A stretch of DNA of 64,000 nt from Nocardioides sp. WS12 (GTDB lineage Bacteria > Actinomycetota > Actinomycetes > Propionibacteriales > Nocardioidaceae). Each line of letters opens with the position of its first letter. Position 1 is the first letter of the stretch. Positions 36,048-45,611 of this stretch are shown here, piece after piece. The position numbers and the translations under genes are program-made. The notes under the pieces are model-generated. The model did no database searches and was not told the origin of the DNA. It worked only from the letters and a program-made list of their open reading frames with translations. Location of the stretch: the NCBI RefSeq assembly GCF_014108865.1, contig NZ_CP053928.1, positions 1,736,001 through 1,800,000 of the forward strand. The letters run 5' to 3'.

Positions 36048-36488
36048 GTGAGCAACCTGGTGGAACAGAGCGTCGAGATCGCTGCGGACATCAGCACGGT
36101 CTTCGCGTACGTCGATGACTGCACGACGACGAAGGACTGGATGTACGGGCTGAGCAAGATCGACCCCGTCACCGATCAGGTCAGCGGCGTCGGCGCGGAG
36201 TTCGACGGCGTCATGAAGGTCGGCGTGCCACTCAGGTCGCGGATCAGGTGCACCGACTGGACGCTCGACGAGCGGATCGAGTTCACCTCGATCAAGGGCA
36301 TCCAGAACACGCAGCGCTGGACGTTCACCGATCTCGGCGACGGACGCACACGCGTCGATGCGTGGATCAGCTACACGTTGCCCGGCGGTCCGGCAGGAAA
36401 GGCCATGGAGCGCGCTGTTCGGCCGGTCATCGGTCTGGCCATCCGGCACACGAGCCACTCGTTGGTGAAGAACGTCGAAGCGCTCTGA
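36048..36488 (+). CDS. SRPBCC family (polyketide cyclase/dehydrase-like) protein
   Basis: This 146-residue protein starts with GTG. The pattern VEQSVEIAADISTVFAYVDD near the N terminus, a central WTLDERIEF strand and a final long helix are typical of START/SRPBCC lipid- or ligand-binding folds. It probably binds a hydrophobic small molecule, but no catalytic residues can be assigned. It lies 23 bases after the membrane protein gene. Confidence 0.75.
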   Translation: MSNLVEQSVEIAADISTVFAYVDDCTTTKDWMYGLSKIDPVTDQVSGVGAEFDGVMKVGVPLRSRIRCTDWTLDERIEFTSIKGIQNTQRWTFTDLGDGRTRVDAWISYTLPGGPAGKAMERAVRPVIGLAIRHTSHSLVKNVEAL

Positions 36489-36494
36489 GGAGCC

Positions 36495-37715
36495 TCAGAT
36501 CTGCGCTGCATACAGGTCGTACGGGTCGTGGAGCGGACGGCCGAGGGCTTCCTGCAGCGAGGCCGCGTCGCGCACGGACGCGCGCTGCGCTGCATCCATG
36601 CTGCCGTCGGACGTGAGGTTCGAGGCGAAGATGCCGGCCGCTGACTTCGGGAGGAAGTCTTCGTAGACGATCGGCTGGAGCCCTGTGTCTGAGCCGCCGG
36701 GGTCCCGCCGGTAGTAGGCCAGTCCTGCTGCGTGGAGACCCTGCTCGGTGTCGGGGAACGCGGCCAGCCCCTGGTCGTCGTACAAGGCACGACCGGCGGG
36801 GGTGAGGGCGACGCCGCGGGCCTCGACCTCGCCGAACCGGACACTCAACGCTCCCGCCGCCACTGATCCGTCGGCCTCGCGGAACGTCCGCGGCTCGGCG
36901 AGCGCGCGGAACGACGTCTGCCGCAGCAGCACCGCAGGCTTCGTGGCGAGCGGCGGGCCCTGGATCCGGTCGATCATCACGATCCCGCGGTCGGTCATCC
37001 GTCGGTACAGGTCGTCGATGTCGAGCACCCGCGGGGTGAGGTGGTTGATGTGGGTCGACGCCACGCCACCGATGTCGGCGGCCACCGACGAGATTGCTTC
37101 GAGATGGTCGTACCAGGACCGGTCCACCGGCTCGGGCGACAACGCGAAGGACGCAGTGGCCAGTTCGAGGAATCGGTCCGCATCGACGGGTTCCAGGCCG
37201 CCGCCCTTCTCCGCGAGGTCGGCGAGGTCGAGCAGTTCGTCGGGGAACAGTCGCCGGGCACCGAGGAACTCCTCCAACTGAGCCTGCGTCGAGGCGTCGA
37301 AGAAGCGCCGGTCGTCCGACACCAGTAGGGACGTGAAGACCCGGAACGGGTTCGCCGCCAGCTCGGCCCCGTCGGTCGGACGGAACGCCGTCGAGACCAC
37401 CGGGATCGGCGGGTTCGCCTCGCGCAGGTCGTAGAATCCGACCGGGTACATCCCGCACGCACCGAAGATCCGGCCCACCTGCGCGAGCTCCTCGGGCGTC
37501 CCGACCCGGATCGCGCCGTGCCGCTCGGCGGTCACGCGTCCGATCGAACCCAGTCGCTCGGCCTCGGGCCCGAGAGCCGCCAGTACGTCGGCGTTCACGG
37601 CCTCGGAGACCTCGACCAGCGTGTTGTAGGCCGGGACCTCCGAGCCGTAGAGCGTCGACAGGGAGCGGGCGAACCGGGCGCGGAGCTCGGTCGGCCTGAT
37701 CAGACCCTCAGGCAT
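36495..37715 (-). CDS. hglS: 2-oxoadipate dioxygenase/decarboxylase HglS (DUF1338, VOC fold)
   Basis: This 406-residue protein shows the VOC metal-binding motif HINHLTPRVLDID near residue 222 and the VEARGVALTPAGRALYD segment that marks DUF1338 proteins. HglS converts 2-oxoadipate to 2-hydroxyglutarate with a non-heme iron in lysine breakdown. It is the last gene of a four-gene operon; its ATG overlaps the stop of the aldehyde dehydrogenase by one base. The operon context strongly supports this role over an unspecified dioxygenase. Confidence 0.82.
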   Translation of the reverse strand: MPEGLIRPTELRARFARSLSTLYGSEVPAYNTLVEVSEAVNADVLAALGPEAERLGSIGRVTAERHGAIRVGTPEELAQVGRIFGACGMYPVGFYDLREANPPIPVVSTAFRPTDGAELAANPFRVFTSLLVSDDRRFFDASTQAQLEEFLGARRLFPDELLDLADLAEKGGGLEPVDADRFLELATASFALSPEPVDRSWYDHLEAISSVAADIGGVASTHINHLTPRVLDIDDLYRRMTDRGIVMIDRIQGPPLATKPAVLLRQTSFRALAEPRTFREADGSVAAGALSVRFGEVEARGVALTPAGRALYDDQGLAAFPDTEQGLHAAGLAYYRRDPGGSDTGLQPIVYEDFLPKSAAGIFASNLTSDGSMDAAQRASVRDAASLQEALGRPLHDPYDLYAAQI

Positions 37716-39229
37716 CAGCCGAACTCGACGCCCTGGGCGAGGGGCAGCTCGGTCGAGTAGTTGATCGTGTTCGTGGAACGGCGCATGTAGGCCTTCCACG
37801 CGTCCGAACCGGACTCGCGTCCGCCGCCCGTCTCCTTCTCGCCACCGAACGCGCCACCGATCTCGGCGCCCGAGGTGCCGATGTTGACGTTGGCGATACC
37901 GCAGTCCGAGCCGACCGCCGACGTGAACGTCTCGGCCTCGCGGACGTCGAGCGTGAAGATCGCCGACGACAGGCCCTGCGCCACCTCGTTGTGCAGCGCG
38001 ATCGCCTCGTCGAGGTCGGCGTACTTCAGCACGTAGAGCAGGGGAGCGAAGGTCTCGGTCTTCACGATGTCGGTCTGGGCCGGCATGTCCACGATCGCGG
38101 GTACGACGTACTGACCACCCTGCACGCCATCGGCTCGGCCGCCGCCGGTGACCAGGCGGCCACCGTCGGCTTGTGCCTGCTCGACCGCAGCGAGGAAACC
38201 GTCGGTCGCGGCGGCATCGACGAGCGGGCCGACCAGGGTCGACCCGTCGAGCGGCGAACCGATCGACAACGTGCCGTAGGCCTTGGAGAGCCGGTCGACG
38301 AGCTCGTCATGAATCGACTCGTGCACGATGACGCGGCGCAGCGACGTACACCGCTGGCCGGCGGTGCCGACAGCGGAGAACACGATGCCGCGGACCGCGA
38401 GGTCCAGATCGGCGGACGGAGCCACGACGGCCGCGTTGTTGCCGCCCAGCTCGAGGAGGCAACGGCCCAGCCGCGCGGCGACCCGCGGCGCGACGAGCTT
38501 GCCCATCCGGGTGGAGCCGGTGGCCGAGACCAGCGGGACGCGCGGGTCGTCGACCAGCACCTCGCCGACCGCACTCTCGCCCAGGACCAGCTGGCTGAGC
38601 CCCTGCGGCGCCCCCACTCGGCGGGCAGCCTCGGAAGCCAGGGCCTGACACGCGAGCGCGGTCAGCAAGGTCTTCTCCGACGGCTTCCAGACCACGGCGT
38701 CACCCGCGACGAACGCGAGGGCGGCATTCCAGGACCAGACGGCCACGGGGAAGTTGAAGGCGCTGATGACGCCGATGACGCCCAGCGGGTGCCATTGCTC
38801 CATCATCCGGTGGCCCGGTCGCTCGGAGGCGATGGTCAGGCCGTGCAGCTGGCGGGAGAGACCGACCGCGAACTCGCAGATGTCGATCATCTCCTGGACC
38901 TCGCCGAGGCCCTCGGAGCGGATCTTGCCGGCCTCGATCGAGACCAGTTCTCCCAGCAGGTCCTTGTGCTCGCGCAACAGGTTGCCGAGCTCGCGGACCA
39001 GTTGGCCGCGCACCGGACCGGGCACCGAGCGCCAGTCCTCGAAGGCCGCCTGGGCAGCGGTCACCGCAGCGGTGACGTCGGAAGCACTGTGCGCAGGGAG
39101 GCGCCCGAGCTCCGACCCGTCGATGGGGGTCCGAGAGACGAGCGCGCCGTCGACAGTGAAGGGGTCGCCGGCGCCCAGCGCCGCGAGGATCTCCCGCGAA
39201 CGGGCTGCCAGATCAATGGGGGTGCTCAT
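37715..39229 (-). CDS. Aldehyde dehydrogenase, probable aminoadipate-semialdehyde dehydrogenase
   Basis: This 504-residue protein has catalytic Glu in LLELGGNNA near residue 262 and Cys in GTAGQRCTSLRR near 292, and it resembles antiquitin-type ALDH7 enzymes. The likely reaction is oxidation of 2-aminoadipate 6-semialdehyde (or its cyclic form, piperideine-6-carboxylate) to 2-aminoadipate with NAD. It overlaps its neighbours by one and four bases, and the order aminotransferase, dehydrogenase, ALDH, HglS fits a lysine route. Confidence 0.85.
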   Translation of the reverse strand: MSTPIDLAARSREILAALGAGDPFTVDGALVSRTPIDGSELGRLPAHSASDVTAAVTAAQAAFEDWRSVPGPVRGQLVRELGNLLREHKDLLGELVSIEAGKIRSEGLGEVQEMIDICEFAVGLSRQLHGLTIASERPGHRMMEQWHPLGVIGVISAFNFPVAVWSWNAALAFVAGDAVVWKPSEKTLLTALACQALASEAARRVGAPQGLSQLVLGESAVGEVLVDDPRVPLVSATGSTRMGKLVAPRVAARLGRCLLELGGNNAAVVAPSADLDLAVRGIVFSAVGTAGQRCTSLRRVIVHESIHDELVDRLSKAYGTLSIGSPLDGSTLVGPLVDAAATDGFLAAVEQAQADGGRLVTGGGRADGVQGGQYVVPAIVDMPAQTDIVKTETFAPLLYVLKYADLDEAIALHNEVAQGLSSAIFTLDVREAETFTSAVGSDCGIANVNIGTSGAEIGGAFGGEKETGGGRESGSDAWKAYMRRSTNTINYSTELPLAQGVEFG

Positions 39230-40329
39230 GCCGAGATCTTTCCGTAGTCCCTGAAGCGACGACCCGCGTGTGTGGAGTGCAGGTCCTCGAGAGTGATGTC
39301 TTCTTGCCGCACGAAGCCCTCCTGCGGCAGCTTGCCCTCGGCGACGAGCTCGAGGACGGCGACGGCTGAGGAGGCCGTGGTCCACGAGATCGCGCGCCAC
39401 ATGCGCCCGTCGATCTCGAGGGGCAGGTAGCCGCGCACGTGGTTCTCGCGGAACGGCTGGCCGTCCTTGATGCCCTCGACGGCGGCGTGGAGGTAGACGA
39501 TGTCGTCATTGACCGGCGGCTTGGCCTTGACCAGGATCCGGCCGACCTCTTCGCGGCAGTCACGCAGGCCGAGCTCGTCGAACAGGAAGTGCATCTGGTC
39601 GAAGTGACCGGGGTAGCGCAGCGTTTTGTAGTCGAGGCGGTTGACGCGGCCTTCGTAGCTCTGGCACATGGTGCCGAGACCACCGGAGGTGAGGGCGGCC
39701 TCGAGCTCGATGCCGCCGATGACGACGCGTTCCTTCTCCTCCATCGCCGGCACCATCTGGCGACGACCGGAGCGGAGTACCTCGCAGTCGTTGAGGTACT
39801 CGTTGACGACACCCTCGGCCGACCAGTTGAACGCGTAGCCCAGCAGCCCGGTGGGGTTCTGGGGGAGTGCGCCGACCTTGAGCTCGATGGAGCGGATCTC
39901 CGAGAAGCCCTTGGCGAGCGAAGCGCCCACGATGCCGATCAGGCCCGGCGCGAGGCCGCACTGCGGCACGAACGCGACGCCCGGCGTCTGCCCGGCGAGC
40001 TCGATCACGCGCTGCGTGGTGGGCACGTCCTCGGTCAGATCGAAGTAGTGACAACCCACGGCGGCAGCCGCTTCGGCGACCTCGATGTTGCGGTCGTACG
40101 GCAGGCACGAGACGACGGCGTCGACGCCGCGCAGGGCTTCCTGCAACGCGTGGGCGTCGGTCACGTCGAGCTCAGCGGTCTCGAACCGCAGGCCGGGGTG
40201 CGGAGTTGCGTCGTACCCGCTGACCTTGAAACCGGCGTCGGTGAGCAGTCCTGCCACCAGTTCGCCGACCTTGCCCAGGCCGATCACGCCGACCTGGTTG
40301 ATGCTGCGCTTTTCTTGGGCCGCGGTCAC
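39226..40329 (-). CDS. Saccharopine dehydrogenase family protein, probable lysine 6-dehydrogenase
   Basis: This 367-residue protein has an N-terminal Rossmann motif GVIGLGKVGELVA near residue 13 and a saccharopine-dehydrogenase-type C-terminal domain (GLAPGLIGIVGAS near 125). The size matches lysine 6-dehydrogenases, which deaminate lysine to piperideine-6-carboxylate, better than bifunctional saccharopine enzymes. GTG start overlaps the rocD-like stop (GTGA). A saccharopine-forming role cannot be excluded from sequence alone. Confidence 0.75.
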   Translation of the reverse strand: MTAAQEKRSINQVGVIGLGKVGELVAGLLTDAGFKVSGYDATPHPGLRFETAELDVTDAHALQEALRGVDAVVSCLPYDRNIEVAEAAAAVGCHYFDLTEDVPTTQRVIELAGQTPGVAFVPQCGLAPGLIGIVGASLAKGFSEIRSIELKVGALPQNPTGLLGYAFNWSAEGVVNEYLNDCEVLRSGRRQMVPAMEEKERVVIGGIELEAALTSGGLGTMCQSYEGRVNRLDYKTLRYPGHFDQMHFLFDELGLRDCREEVGRILVKAKPPVNDDIVYLHAAVEGIKDGQPFRENHVRGYLPLEIDGRMWRAISWTTASSAVAVLELVAEGKLPQEGFVRQEDITLEDLHSTHAGRRFRDYGKISA

Positions 40330-41558
40330 CGCAGGCTCCCTTCGAGTTGGTCCATTCCCCAGTTGAGGTCGTCGGTCGATACGACGAGAGGCGGCGCGAG
40401 CCGGATGGTCGAGCCGTGCGTGTCCTTGGCGAGGACGCCGTGCGCCATCAGTCGCTCGCAGACCTCGCGACCCGTCCCGAGGGACGGGTCGATGTCGACG
40501 CCGGCCCAGAGGCCGCGGGTGCGGAAACCGACGACGCCGTTGCCGACCATCGCCTGCAGCCGCTCCGTGAGTACGACGCCGAGCTGGTCGGCGCGCGTCT
40601 GGTGCTCGCCGGACGCCAGCATCGACACGACTTCCAGGCCGACCGCGCAGGCGAGCGGGTTGCCGCCGAACGTGGAGCCGTGCTGTCCCGGGTGCAGCAC
40701 GCCCAGCACGTCGCTGTTGCCGACGACCGCGGAGACGGGGACGATGCCGCCGCCGAGCGCCTTGCCGAGGACGTAGAGATCCGGCACGACACCGTCGTGG
40801 TCGCAGGCGAACGTGCGGCCGGTGCGGCCGAGCCCAGCCTGGATCTCGTCGGCGACGAAGAGGACGTTCTCGCGGGTGCACAGTTCCCGGAGCCCGACGA
40901 GGAAGCCGGCGGGCGGGATGATCACGCCGCCCTCGCCCTGGATCGGCTCGATGAGCACGGCCACGGTGTTCGGCGTGATCGCTCCCTCGATGGCCGCCAG
41001 GTCGCCGTACGGAACCATGTCGAAGCCGGGGGTGAACGGCCCGAAGCCGTCGCGGGCGTCGGGGTCGTCGGAGAAGCCGACGATCGTGGTGGTGCGGCCG
41101 TGGAAGTTGCCGGCGGCCACGATGATCCGGGCCTGGTCGGCGGCGACGCCCTTGACGTCGTACCCCCACTTGCGCGAGACCTTGATCGCGGTCTCGACGG
41201 CTTCGGCGCCGGTGTTCATCGGCAGCACCATGTCCTTGCCGCACAGGTCGCCGAGGGCGGCGCAGAAGTCGGCGAACCGGTCGTGGACGAACGCGCGGCT
41301 GGTCAGGGTGAGCCGGTCGAGTTGTGCGTGCGCGGCGGACAGCAGACGCGGGTGACTGTGGCCGAAGTTCAGCGCGGAGTAGCCCGCGAGCAGGTCGAGG
41401 AACCGGCGACCGTCGACGTCGGTCAGCCAGGCGCCCTCGGCGTGACTGAGCACGACGGGCAGCGGGTGGTAGTTGTGCGCGGTCCGGGCCTCGGCACGGA
41501 CCACTTCAGCAGCGGTTCGCCGGGGCGCCACGACGCTGCGATCAGTGGTGATGCTCAT
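40326..41558 (-). CDS. rocD: Class III aminotransferase, RocD-like (ornithine/lysine transaminase)
   Basis: This 410-residue PLP enzyme has HNYHPLPVVLSHAEGAWLTD at the N terminus, NTGAEAVETAIK near 110, and the PLP lysine in VLGKALGGGIVP near 268. It is closest in pattern to ornithine-oxo-acid transaminases, which remove the omega-amino group. In this operon it may instead act on lysine or 2-aminoadipate. It is the promoter-proximal gene of the leftward operon and lies under two palindromes upstream. Confidence 0.82.
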   Translation of the reverse strand: MSITTDRSVVAPRRTAAEVVRAEARTAHNYHPLPVVLSHAEGAWLTDVDGRRFLDLLAGYSALNFGHSHPRLLSAAHAQLDRLTLTSRAFVHDRFADFCAALGDLCGKDMVLPMNTGAEAVETAIKVSRKWGYDVKGVAADQARIIVAAGNFHGRTTTIVGFSDDPDARDGFGPFTPGFDMVPYGDLAAIEGAITPNTVAVLIEPIQGEGGVIIPPAGFLVGLRELCTRENVLFVADEIQAGLGRTGRTFACDHDGVVPDLYVLGKALGGGIVPVSAVVGNSDVLGVLHPGQHGSTFGGNPLACAVGLEVVSMLASGEHQTRADQLGVVLTERLQAMVGNGVVGFRTRGLWAGVDIDPSLGTGREVCERLMAHGVLAKDTHGSTIRLAPPLVVSTDDLNWGMDQLEGSLR

Positions 41559-41583
41559 GGAATTCCCTCCGTCACCCTGATGG

Positions 41584-41602
41584 CACCGGAGAATCTCCGG
41601 TG
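41584..41602. promoter_or_regulatory. 19-bp perfect palindrome upstream of the lysine operon
   Basis: CACCGGAGA-A-TCTCCGGTG has 9-base perfect arms. It lies 25 bases before the aminotransferase ATG, in the leader. It may be an operator or a short hairpin in the leader RNA. Confidence 0.6.
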
Positions 41603-41609
41603 GATTGCC

Positions 41610-41626
41610 AGATTGTCGGACAATCT
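41610..41626. promoter_or_regulatory. 17-bp inverted repeat AGATTGT-CGG-ACAATCT
   Basis: Perfect 7-base arms with a 3-base spacer, containing the TTGTCGGACAA-type core seen in operators of FCD-class GntR regulators. It lies 51 bases upstream of the lysine operon. No regulator gene is adjacent, so the controlling protein is elsewhere. Confidence 0.6.
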
Positions 41627-41729
41627 TGGTCCACTGTAACCCAGGCCACACGTCGAAAAGCGAATCGGGTGGACCCGAAGCAGTGCCGATTGATAACTGG
41701 TTGCGGGGGAGCGGGAGAATGTTCCCGCT

Positions 41730-44700
41730 GTGGACATCACCTACCCGCCCGACCTGCCGGTCAGCGCCCGTCGCGAGGACATCGCTGCGGCGATCCGGGA
41801 CCACCAGGTCGTGATCATCGCCGGCGAGACCGGCTCGGGAAAGACGACCCAGCTGCCGAAGATCTGCCTCGAGCTGGGGCGCGGTCTGCCGGGGGACGAC
41901 GGCCGGCCGCGGATGATCGGCCACACGCAGCCGCGCCGGATCGCGGCCCGCTCGGTGGCCGAGCGGATCTCCGACGAACTCGGCGTCGAACTCGGTGACC
42001 TCGTCGGCTACCAGGTGCGGTTCACCGACAAGACGTCGAAGGCCAGCCGGATCAAGCTGATGACCGACGGCATCCTGCTGGCCGAACTCCAGCGGGACCG
42101 GACCCTGCGCCGCTACGACACGATCATCATCGACGAGGCGCACGAGCGCAGCCTCAACATCGACTTCCTGCTCGGGTACCTCAAGCAGTTGCTGCCGAAG
42201 CGCCCGGACCTGAAGCTGATCATCACCTCCGCGACCATCGACGTCGACCGCTTCGCCGCGCACTTCGACGCACCCGTCATCGAGGTCTCGGGTCGCACCT
42301 ACCCGGTCGAGGTCCGCTACCGGCCGCTCATCGAGGAGTCCGGAGAGGACGAGGACGCCGAGCGGTTCGCCCGCGACCCCACCGAGGCGATCGTCGACGC
42401 GGTGAAGGAGCTCTCCAGGGAGGGCCCGGGCGACATCCTCGTGTTCCTTCCCGGCGAACGCGAGATCCGCGACACCGCCGAAGCGCTGGCGGATTTCGAC
42501 AAGCTCAATCAACATGCGCCTCAGCGCGGGGTCGACGTACTCCCGCTCTATTCGCGGTTGTCGGCGGCTGAGCAGCATCGCGTGTTCGCGCCCGCCAACG
42601 GTTCGCGCCGTCGCGTGGTCCTGGCGACCAACGTTGCCGAGACGTCGCTGACCGTGCCGGGCATCCGCTACGTCATCGACACGGGCGTCGCCCGGATCTC
42701 GCGCTACTCCGTGCGCACCAAGGTGCAGCGACTGCCGATCGAACCGATCAGCCAGGCCTCCGCCAACCAGCGCTCCGGTCGCTGCGGCCGGGTCGCCGCC
42801 GGCATCGCGATCCGGTTGTACGCCGAAGAGGACTTCGACGCGCGCCCGGAGTTCACCGACCCCGAGATCATCCGGACCAACCTCGCGTCCGTCATCCTCC
42901 AGATGACGTCGCTCGGACTCGGCGACATCGCGCGGTTCCCGTTCGTCGAACCGCCGGACAAGCGCAACATCCAGGCGGGCGTGCAGTTGCTCGAGGAACT
43001 GGGTGCCATCCAGGGTGGTCGAGTAGCCGGCGAGGAACGAGCCGGCGTATCGAGACCTGGCGAGCTGACCAAGATTGGCCGCCGCCTCGCGCGACTCCCG
43101 ATCGATCCCCGGCTGGGCCGGATGCTCCTGGAGGCCGAACGCCTCGGTTGCGTCGGCGACGTCCTTGTCATCGTGGCTGCCCTGTCGCTGCAGGACCCGC
43201 GCGAACGTCCCGGCGTCGACCGCCCGAAGGAACAGGCGCAGGCTGACCAGTTCCATGCCCGTTTCAAGGCCGAGGGGTCGGACTTCCTCACCCTGCTCAA
43301 CCTGTGGCGCCACGTGCGCGAACAGCAGAAGGAACTCTCCGGCAGCGCCTTCCGCCGGATGTGCAAACGGGAGTTCCTCAACTACCTGCGGGTGCGGGAG
43401 TGGCAGGAGTTCGTCAGCCAGTTGCGGCAGGTGGCCAAGGAGATCGGCGTACGCACCGAGGTCGCGGCCGGCACGGGCGTACCCGACGCCGACGGCATCC
43501 ACCAGGCACTCCTGTCGGGACTGCTCTCGCACGTCGGCCTGCTCGAGGAGCGGGAGAAGCCGGCTCCCGGCTCCCGTCAGGCGAAGGAGGGCCGTCGCCC
43601 CGGACCGCGCGAGTACCTCGGCGCCCGCGGAGCGAAGTTCGCGATCTTCCCCGGCAGCGGCCTGGCCAGGAAGAACCCCCAGTTCCTGATGGCCGGCGAA
43701 CTCGTCGAGACCGGGCGCCTGTGGGCCCGGCAGAACGCCGAGATCAAGCCCGAATGGGCGGAGCGACTGGGCGATCACCTGGTCAAGCGGACCTACTCCG
43801 AGCCGCACTGGTCGCGCAAGCGGCAGTCCGTGATGGCCCGCGAGCGGGTGACCTTGTACGGCGTCCCGCTGGTCGCGGATCGTGCCGTGACCTACGGACG
43901 GATTGATGCGGCACTGTCCCGGGAGCTCTTCATCCGGCATGCGCTCGTCTATGGCGAGTGGGACACCCGGCACCGTTTCTTCCAGCACAACCGCAAGCTC
44001 CTTGCCGAGGCCGAGGAACTGGAGCACCGCGCCCGTCGCCGCGACCTGGTGGTCGACGAGCACACGCTCTTCGACTTCTATGACGCCCGTGTGGGCGAGG
44101 GTGTGGTCAGCGGAGCCCACTTCGACCGCTGGTGGCGCGACGCCCGCAAGGCCAACCAGGACCTGCTGACGTTCGACCCGGCGATGCTCACCCACGACAC
44201 CGCAGACGAGGTGCGCGAGGCCGACTACCCCGAGGAATGGTCGCTCGCCGGGGGGCTGACCTTCCCGATCAGCTATCACTTCGAGCCGGGTGCGAAGGAC
44301 GACGGCCTGACGATCGACATCCCGGTGTCGACGCTGAACCGGGTCGACGACGAGGACTTCTCGTGGATCGTGCCGGGCCTGCGCGAGGAACTGGTCACTG
44401 AACTGATCCGCAGCCTGCCCAAGGCGCTGCGGGTGAACTTCGTGCCGGCACCCAACACCGCACGGGAGTTCCTGGCCGCCGTACCCGCGGGGGAGGAGCC
44501 GCTGTTGGTGGCCCTCGAGCGGCATCTGCGTTCCACGACCGGCGTCTACGTCCCGCGCGACGCGTGGAACCTCAGCGGCCTGGGTGCTCACCTCACGCCG
44601 ACGTACCGCGTGGTCGACGAGACCGGCCGCGTGCAGGGTCGCGGGAAGTCGCTGACCGAGCTCAAGGCTCCGTTGCAGCCGCAGTTCGAGAAGGCGATGG

Positions 44701-45599
44701 CGGCGGTGGCGTCCGATTCCGGTGTGGCCCGGACCGGCGAGAAGACGTGGCTGTTCGACGAGATCCCGGCGACCGCGACGTGGACCCGCGCGGGCCACGA
44801 CGTCGAGGCCTATCCCGGACTCGTGGACGAGGGGGCAACCGTCGGTCTGCAGGTGTTCGGGTCCGCGGACGAGCGCGACGCCCGGCATCGGCTCGGAGTG
44901 ATCCGACTGGTCCTCCTGGATCTCGGCAGCAAGCCGCTCGCCGGCATCGTCGACGGCTTCACGAACGTTGAGAAGCTCGGCCTCGCCGGCACCCCCTACT
45001 CCGGCGTCCCCGCCTTGCTGGCCGACTGCCTGCGCGCGGTCGTGGTCGACGCGGTCGACGCGGCCAGCCCCGTCCGCACCCTTGCCGAGTACGACGCCGT
45101 GCTGGCCCCACTGCGCACCACCGCCGCCCCCGCAGTCCGCCAGGTCCTGGCCGAACTGCTCCGCGTCCTGGAGACGTGGCGCGAGGTCGAGCGGCTCCTC
45201 AGCGGTCGCGCCGACATGCTGATGCTCCCGGCCCTCACCGACCTCAAGGCCCAACTCGGCCGACTGGTCCACGACGGCTTCGTCGGCGAGGCGGGCGCCG
45301 CCCGACTGCGCCGCTACCGCCCGTGGCTGGGCGCGATGCGCGAGCGCCGGCAGGCACTCGACACCGGTGGACCGGTGGCGCTGGGGCGTGATCGCCAGCG
45401 CCTCGATCTGGTCCAGCCGCTGCAGGAGGCGTGGCTGGCGCGGGTCGCCGCGCTGCCCGAGGGTCGGCCGGCGGGCGCCGGTCTGCGCGCCATCGGGTGG
45501 ATGCTCGAGGAGTACCGCGTGTCCCTGTGGGCCCAGCACCTCGGCACCGACGGACCCGTCTCCGACGTGCGCCTGCGCAAGGCATTCGACGCACTCTGA
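41730..45599 (+). CDS. hrpA: ATP-dependent RNA helicase HrpA (DEAH box)
   Basis: This 1289-residue protein has Walker A GETGSGKTT near residue 32, the DEAH box (IIIDEAHERS) near 133, SATID near 168, and helicase C-terminal motifs including QRSGRCGRVA near 348, then OB-fold and DUF3418 regions. HrpA helps ribosome-associated RNA remodelling. GTG start. A GC-rich palindromic repeat is inserted in frame around residues 429-443 (reading GGRVAGEERAGVSRPG) in a variable loop before the winged-helix part, without breaking the frame. Confidence 0.93.
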   Translation: MDITYPPDLPVSARREDIAAAIRDHQVVIIAGETGSGKTTQLPKICLELGRGLPGDDGRPRMIGHTQPRRIAARSVAERISDELGVELGDLVGYQVRFTDKTSKASRIKLMTDGILLAELQRDRTLRRYDTIIIDEAHERSLNIDFLLGYLKQLLPKRPDLKLIITSATIDVDRFAAHFDAPVIEVSGRTYPVEVRYRPLIEESGEDEDAERFARDPTEAIVDAVKELSREGPGDILVFLPGEREIRDTAEALADFDKLNQHAPQRGVDVLPLYSRLSAAEQHRVFAPANGSRRRVVLATNVAETSLTVPGIRYVIDTGVARISRYSVRTKVQRLPIEPISQASANQRSGRCGRVAAGIAIRLYAEEDFDARPEFTDPEIIRTNLASVILQMTSLGLGDIARFPFVEPPDKRNIQAGVQLLEELGAIQGGRVAGEERAGVSRPGELTKIGRRLARLPIDPRLGRMLLEAERLGCVGDVLVIVAALSLQDPRERPGVDRPKEQAQADQFHARFKAEGSDFLTLLNLWRHVREQQKELSGSAFRRMCKREFLNYLRVREWQEFVSQLRQVAKEIGVRTEVAAGTGVPDADGIHQALLSGLLSHVGLLEEREKPAPGSRQAKEGRRPGPREYLGARGAKFAIFPGSGLARKNPQFLMAGELVETGRLWARQNAEIKPEWAERLGDHLVKRTYSEPHWSRKRQSVMARERVTLYGVPLVADRAVTYGRIDAALSRELFIRHALVYGEWDTRHRFFQHNRKLLAEAEELEHRARRRDLVVDEHTLFDFYDARVGEGVVSGAHFDRWWRDARKANQDLLTFDPAMLTHDTADEVREADYPEEWSLAGGLTFPISYHFEPGAKDDGLTIDIPVSTLNRVDDEDFSWIVPGLREELVTELIRSLPKALRVNFVPAPNTAREFLAAVPAGEEPLLVALERHLRSTTGVYVPRDAWNLSGLGAHLTPTYRVVDETGRVQGRGKSLTELKAPLQPQFEKAMAAVASDSGVARTGEKTWLFDEIPATATWTRAGHDVEAYPGLVDEGATVGLQVFGSADERDARHRLGVIRLVLLDLGSKPLAGIVDGFTNVEKLGLAGTPYSGVPALLADCLRAVVVDAVDAASPVRTLAEYDAVLAPLRTTAAPAVRQVLAELLRVLETWREVERLLSGRADMLMLPALTDLKAQLGRLVHDGFVGEAGAARLRRYRPWLGAMRERRQALDTGGPVALGRDRQRLDLVQPLQEAWLARVAALPEGRPAGAGLRAIGWMLEEYRVSLWAQHLGTDGPVSDVRLRKAFDAL
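43014..43057. repeat. REP-like palindromic element inside hrpA
   Basis: The 44 bases begin GGTGGTCGAGTAGCCGGC and end GCCGGCGTATCGAGACC, which are imperfect inverted arms around GAGGAAC. The outer ends resemble the dispersed elements at 56710 and 57952. The insertion is a neutral-length, in-frame 15-codon addition. Confidence 0.6.
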
Positions 45600-45611
45600 C
45601 TCCCGCGGTTG

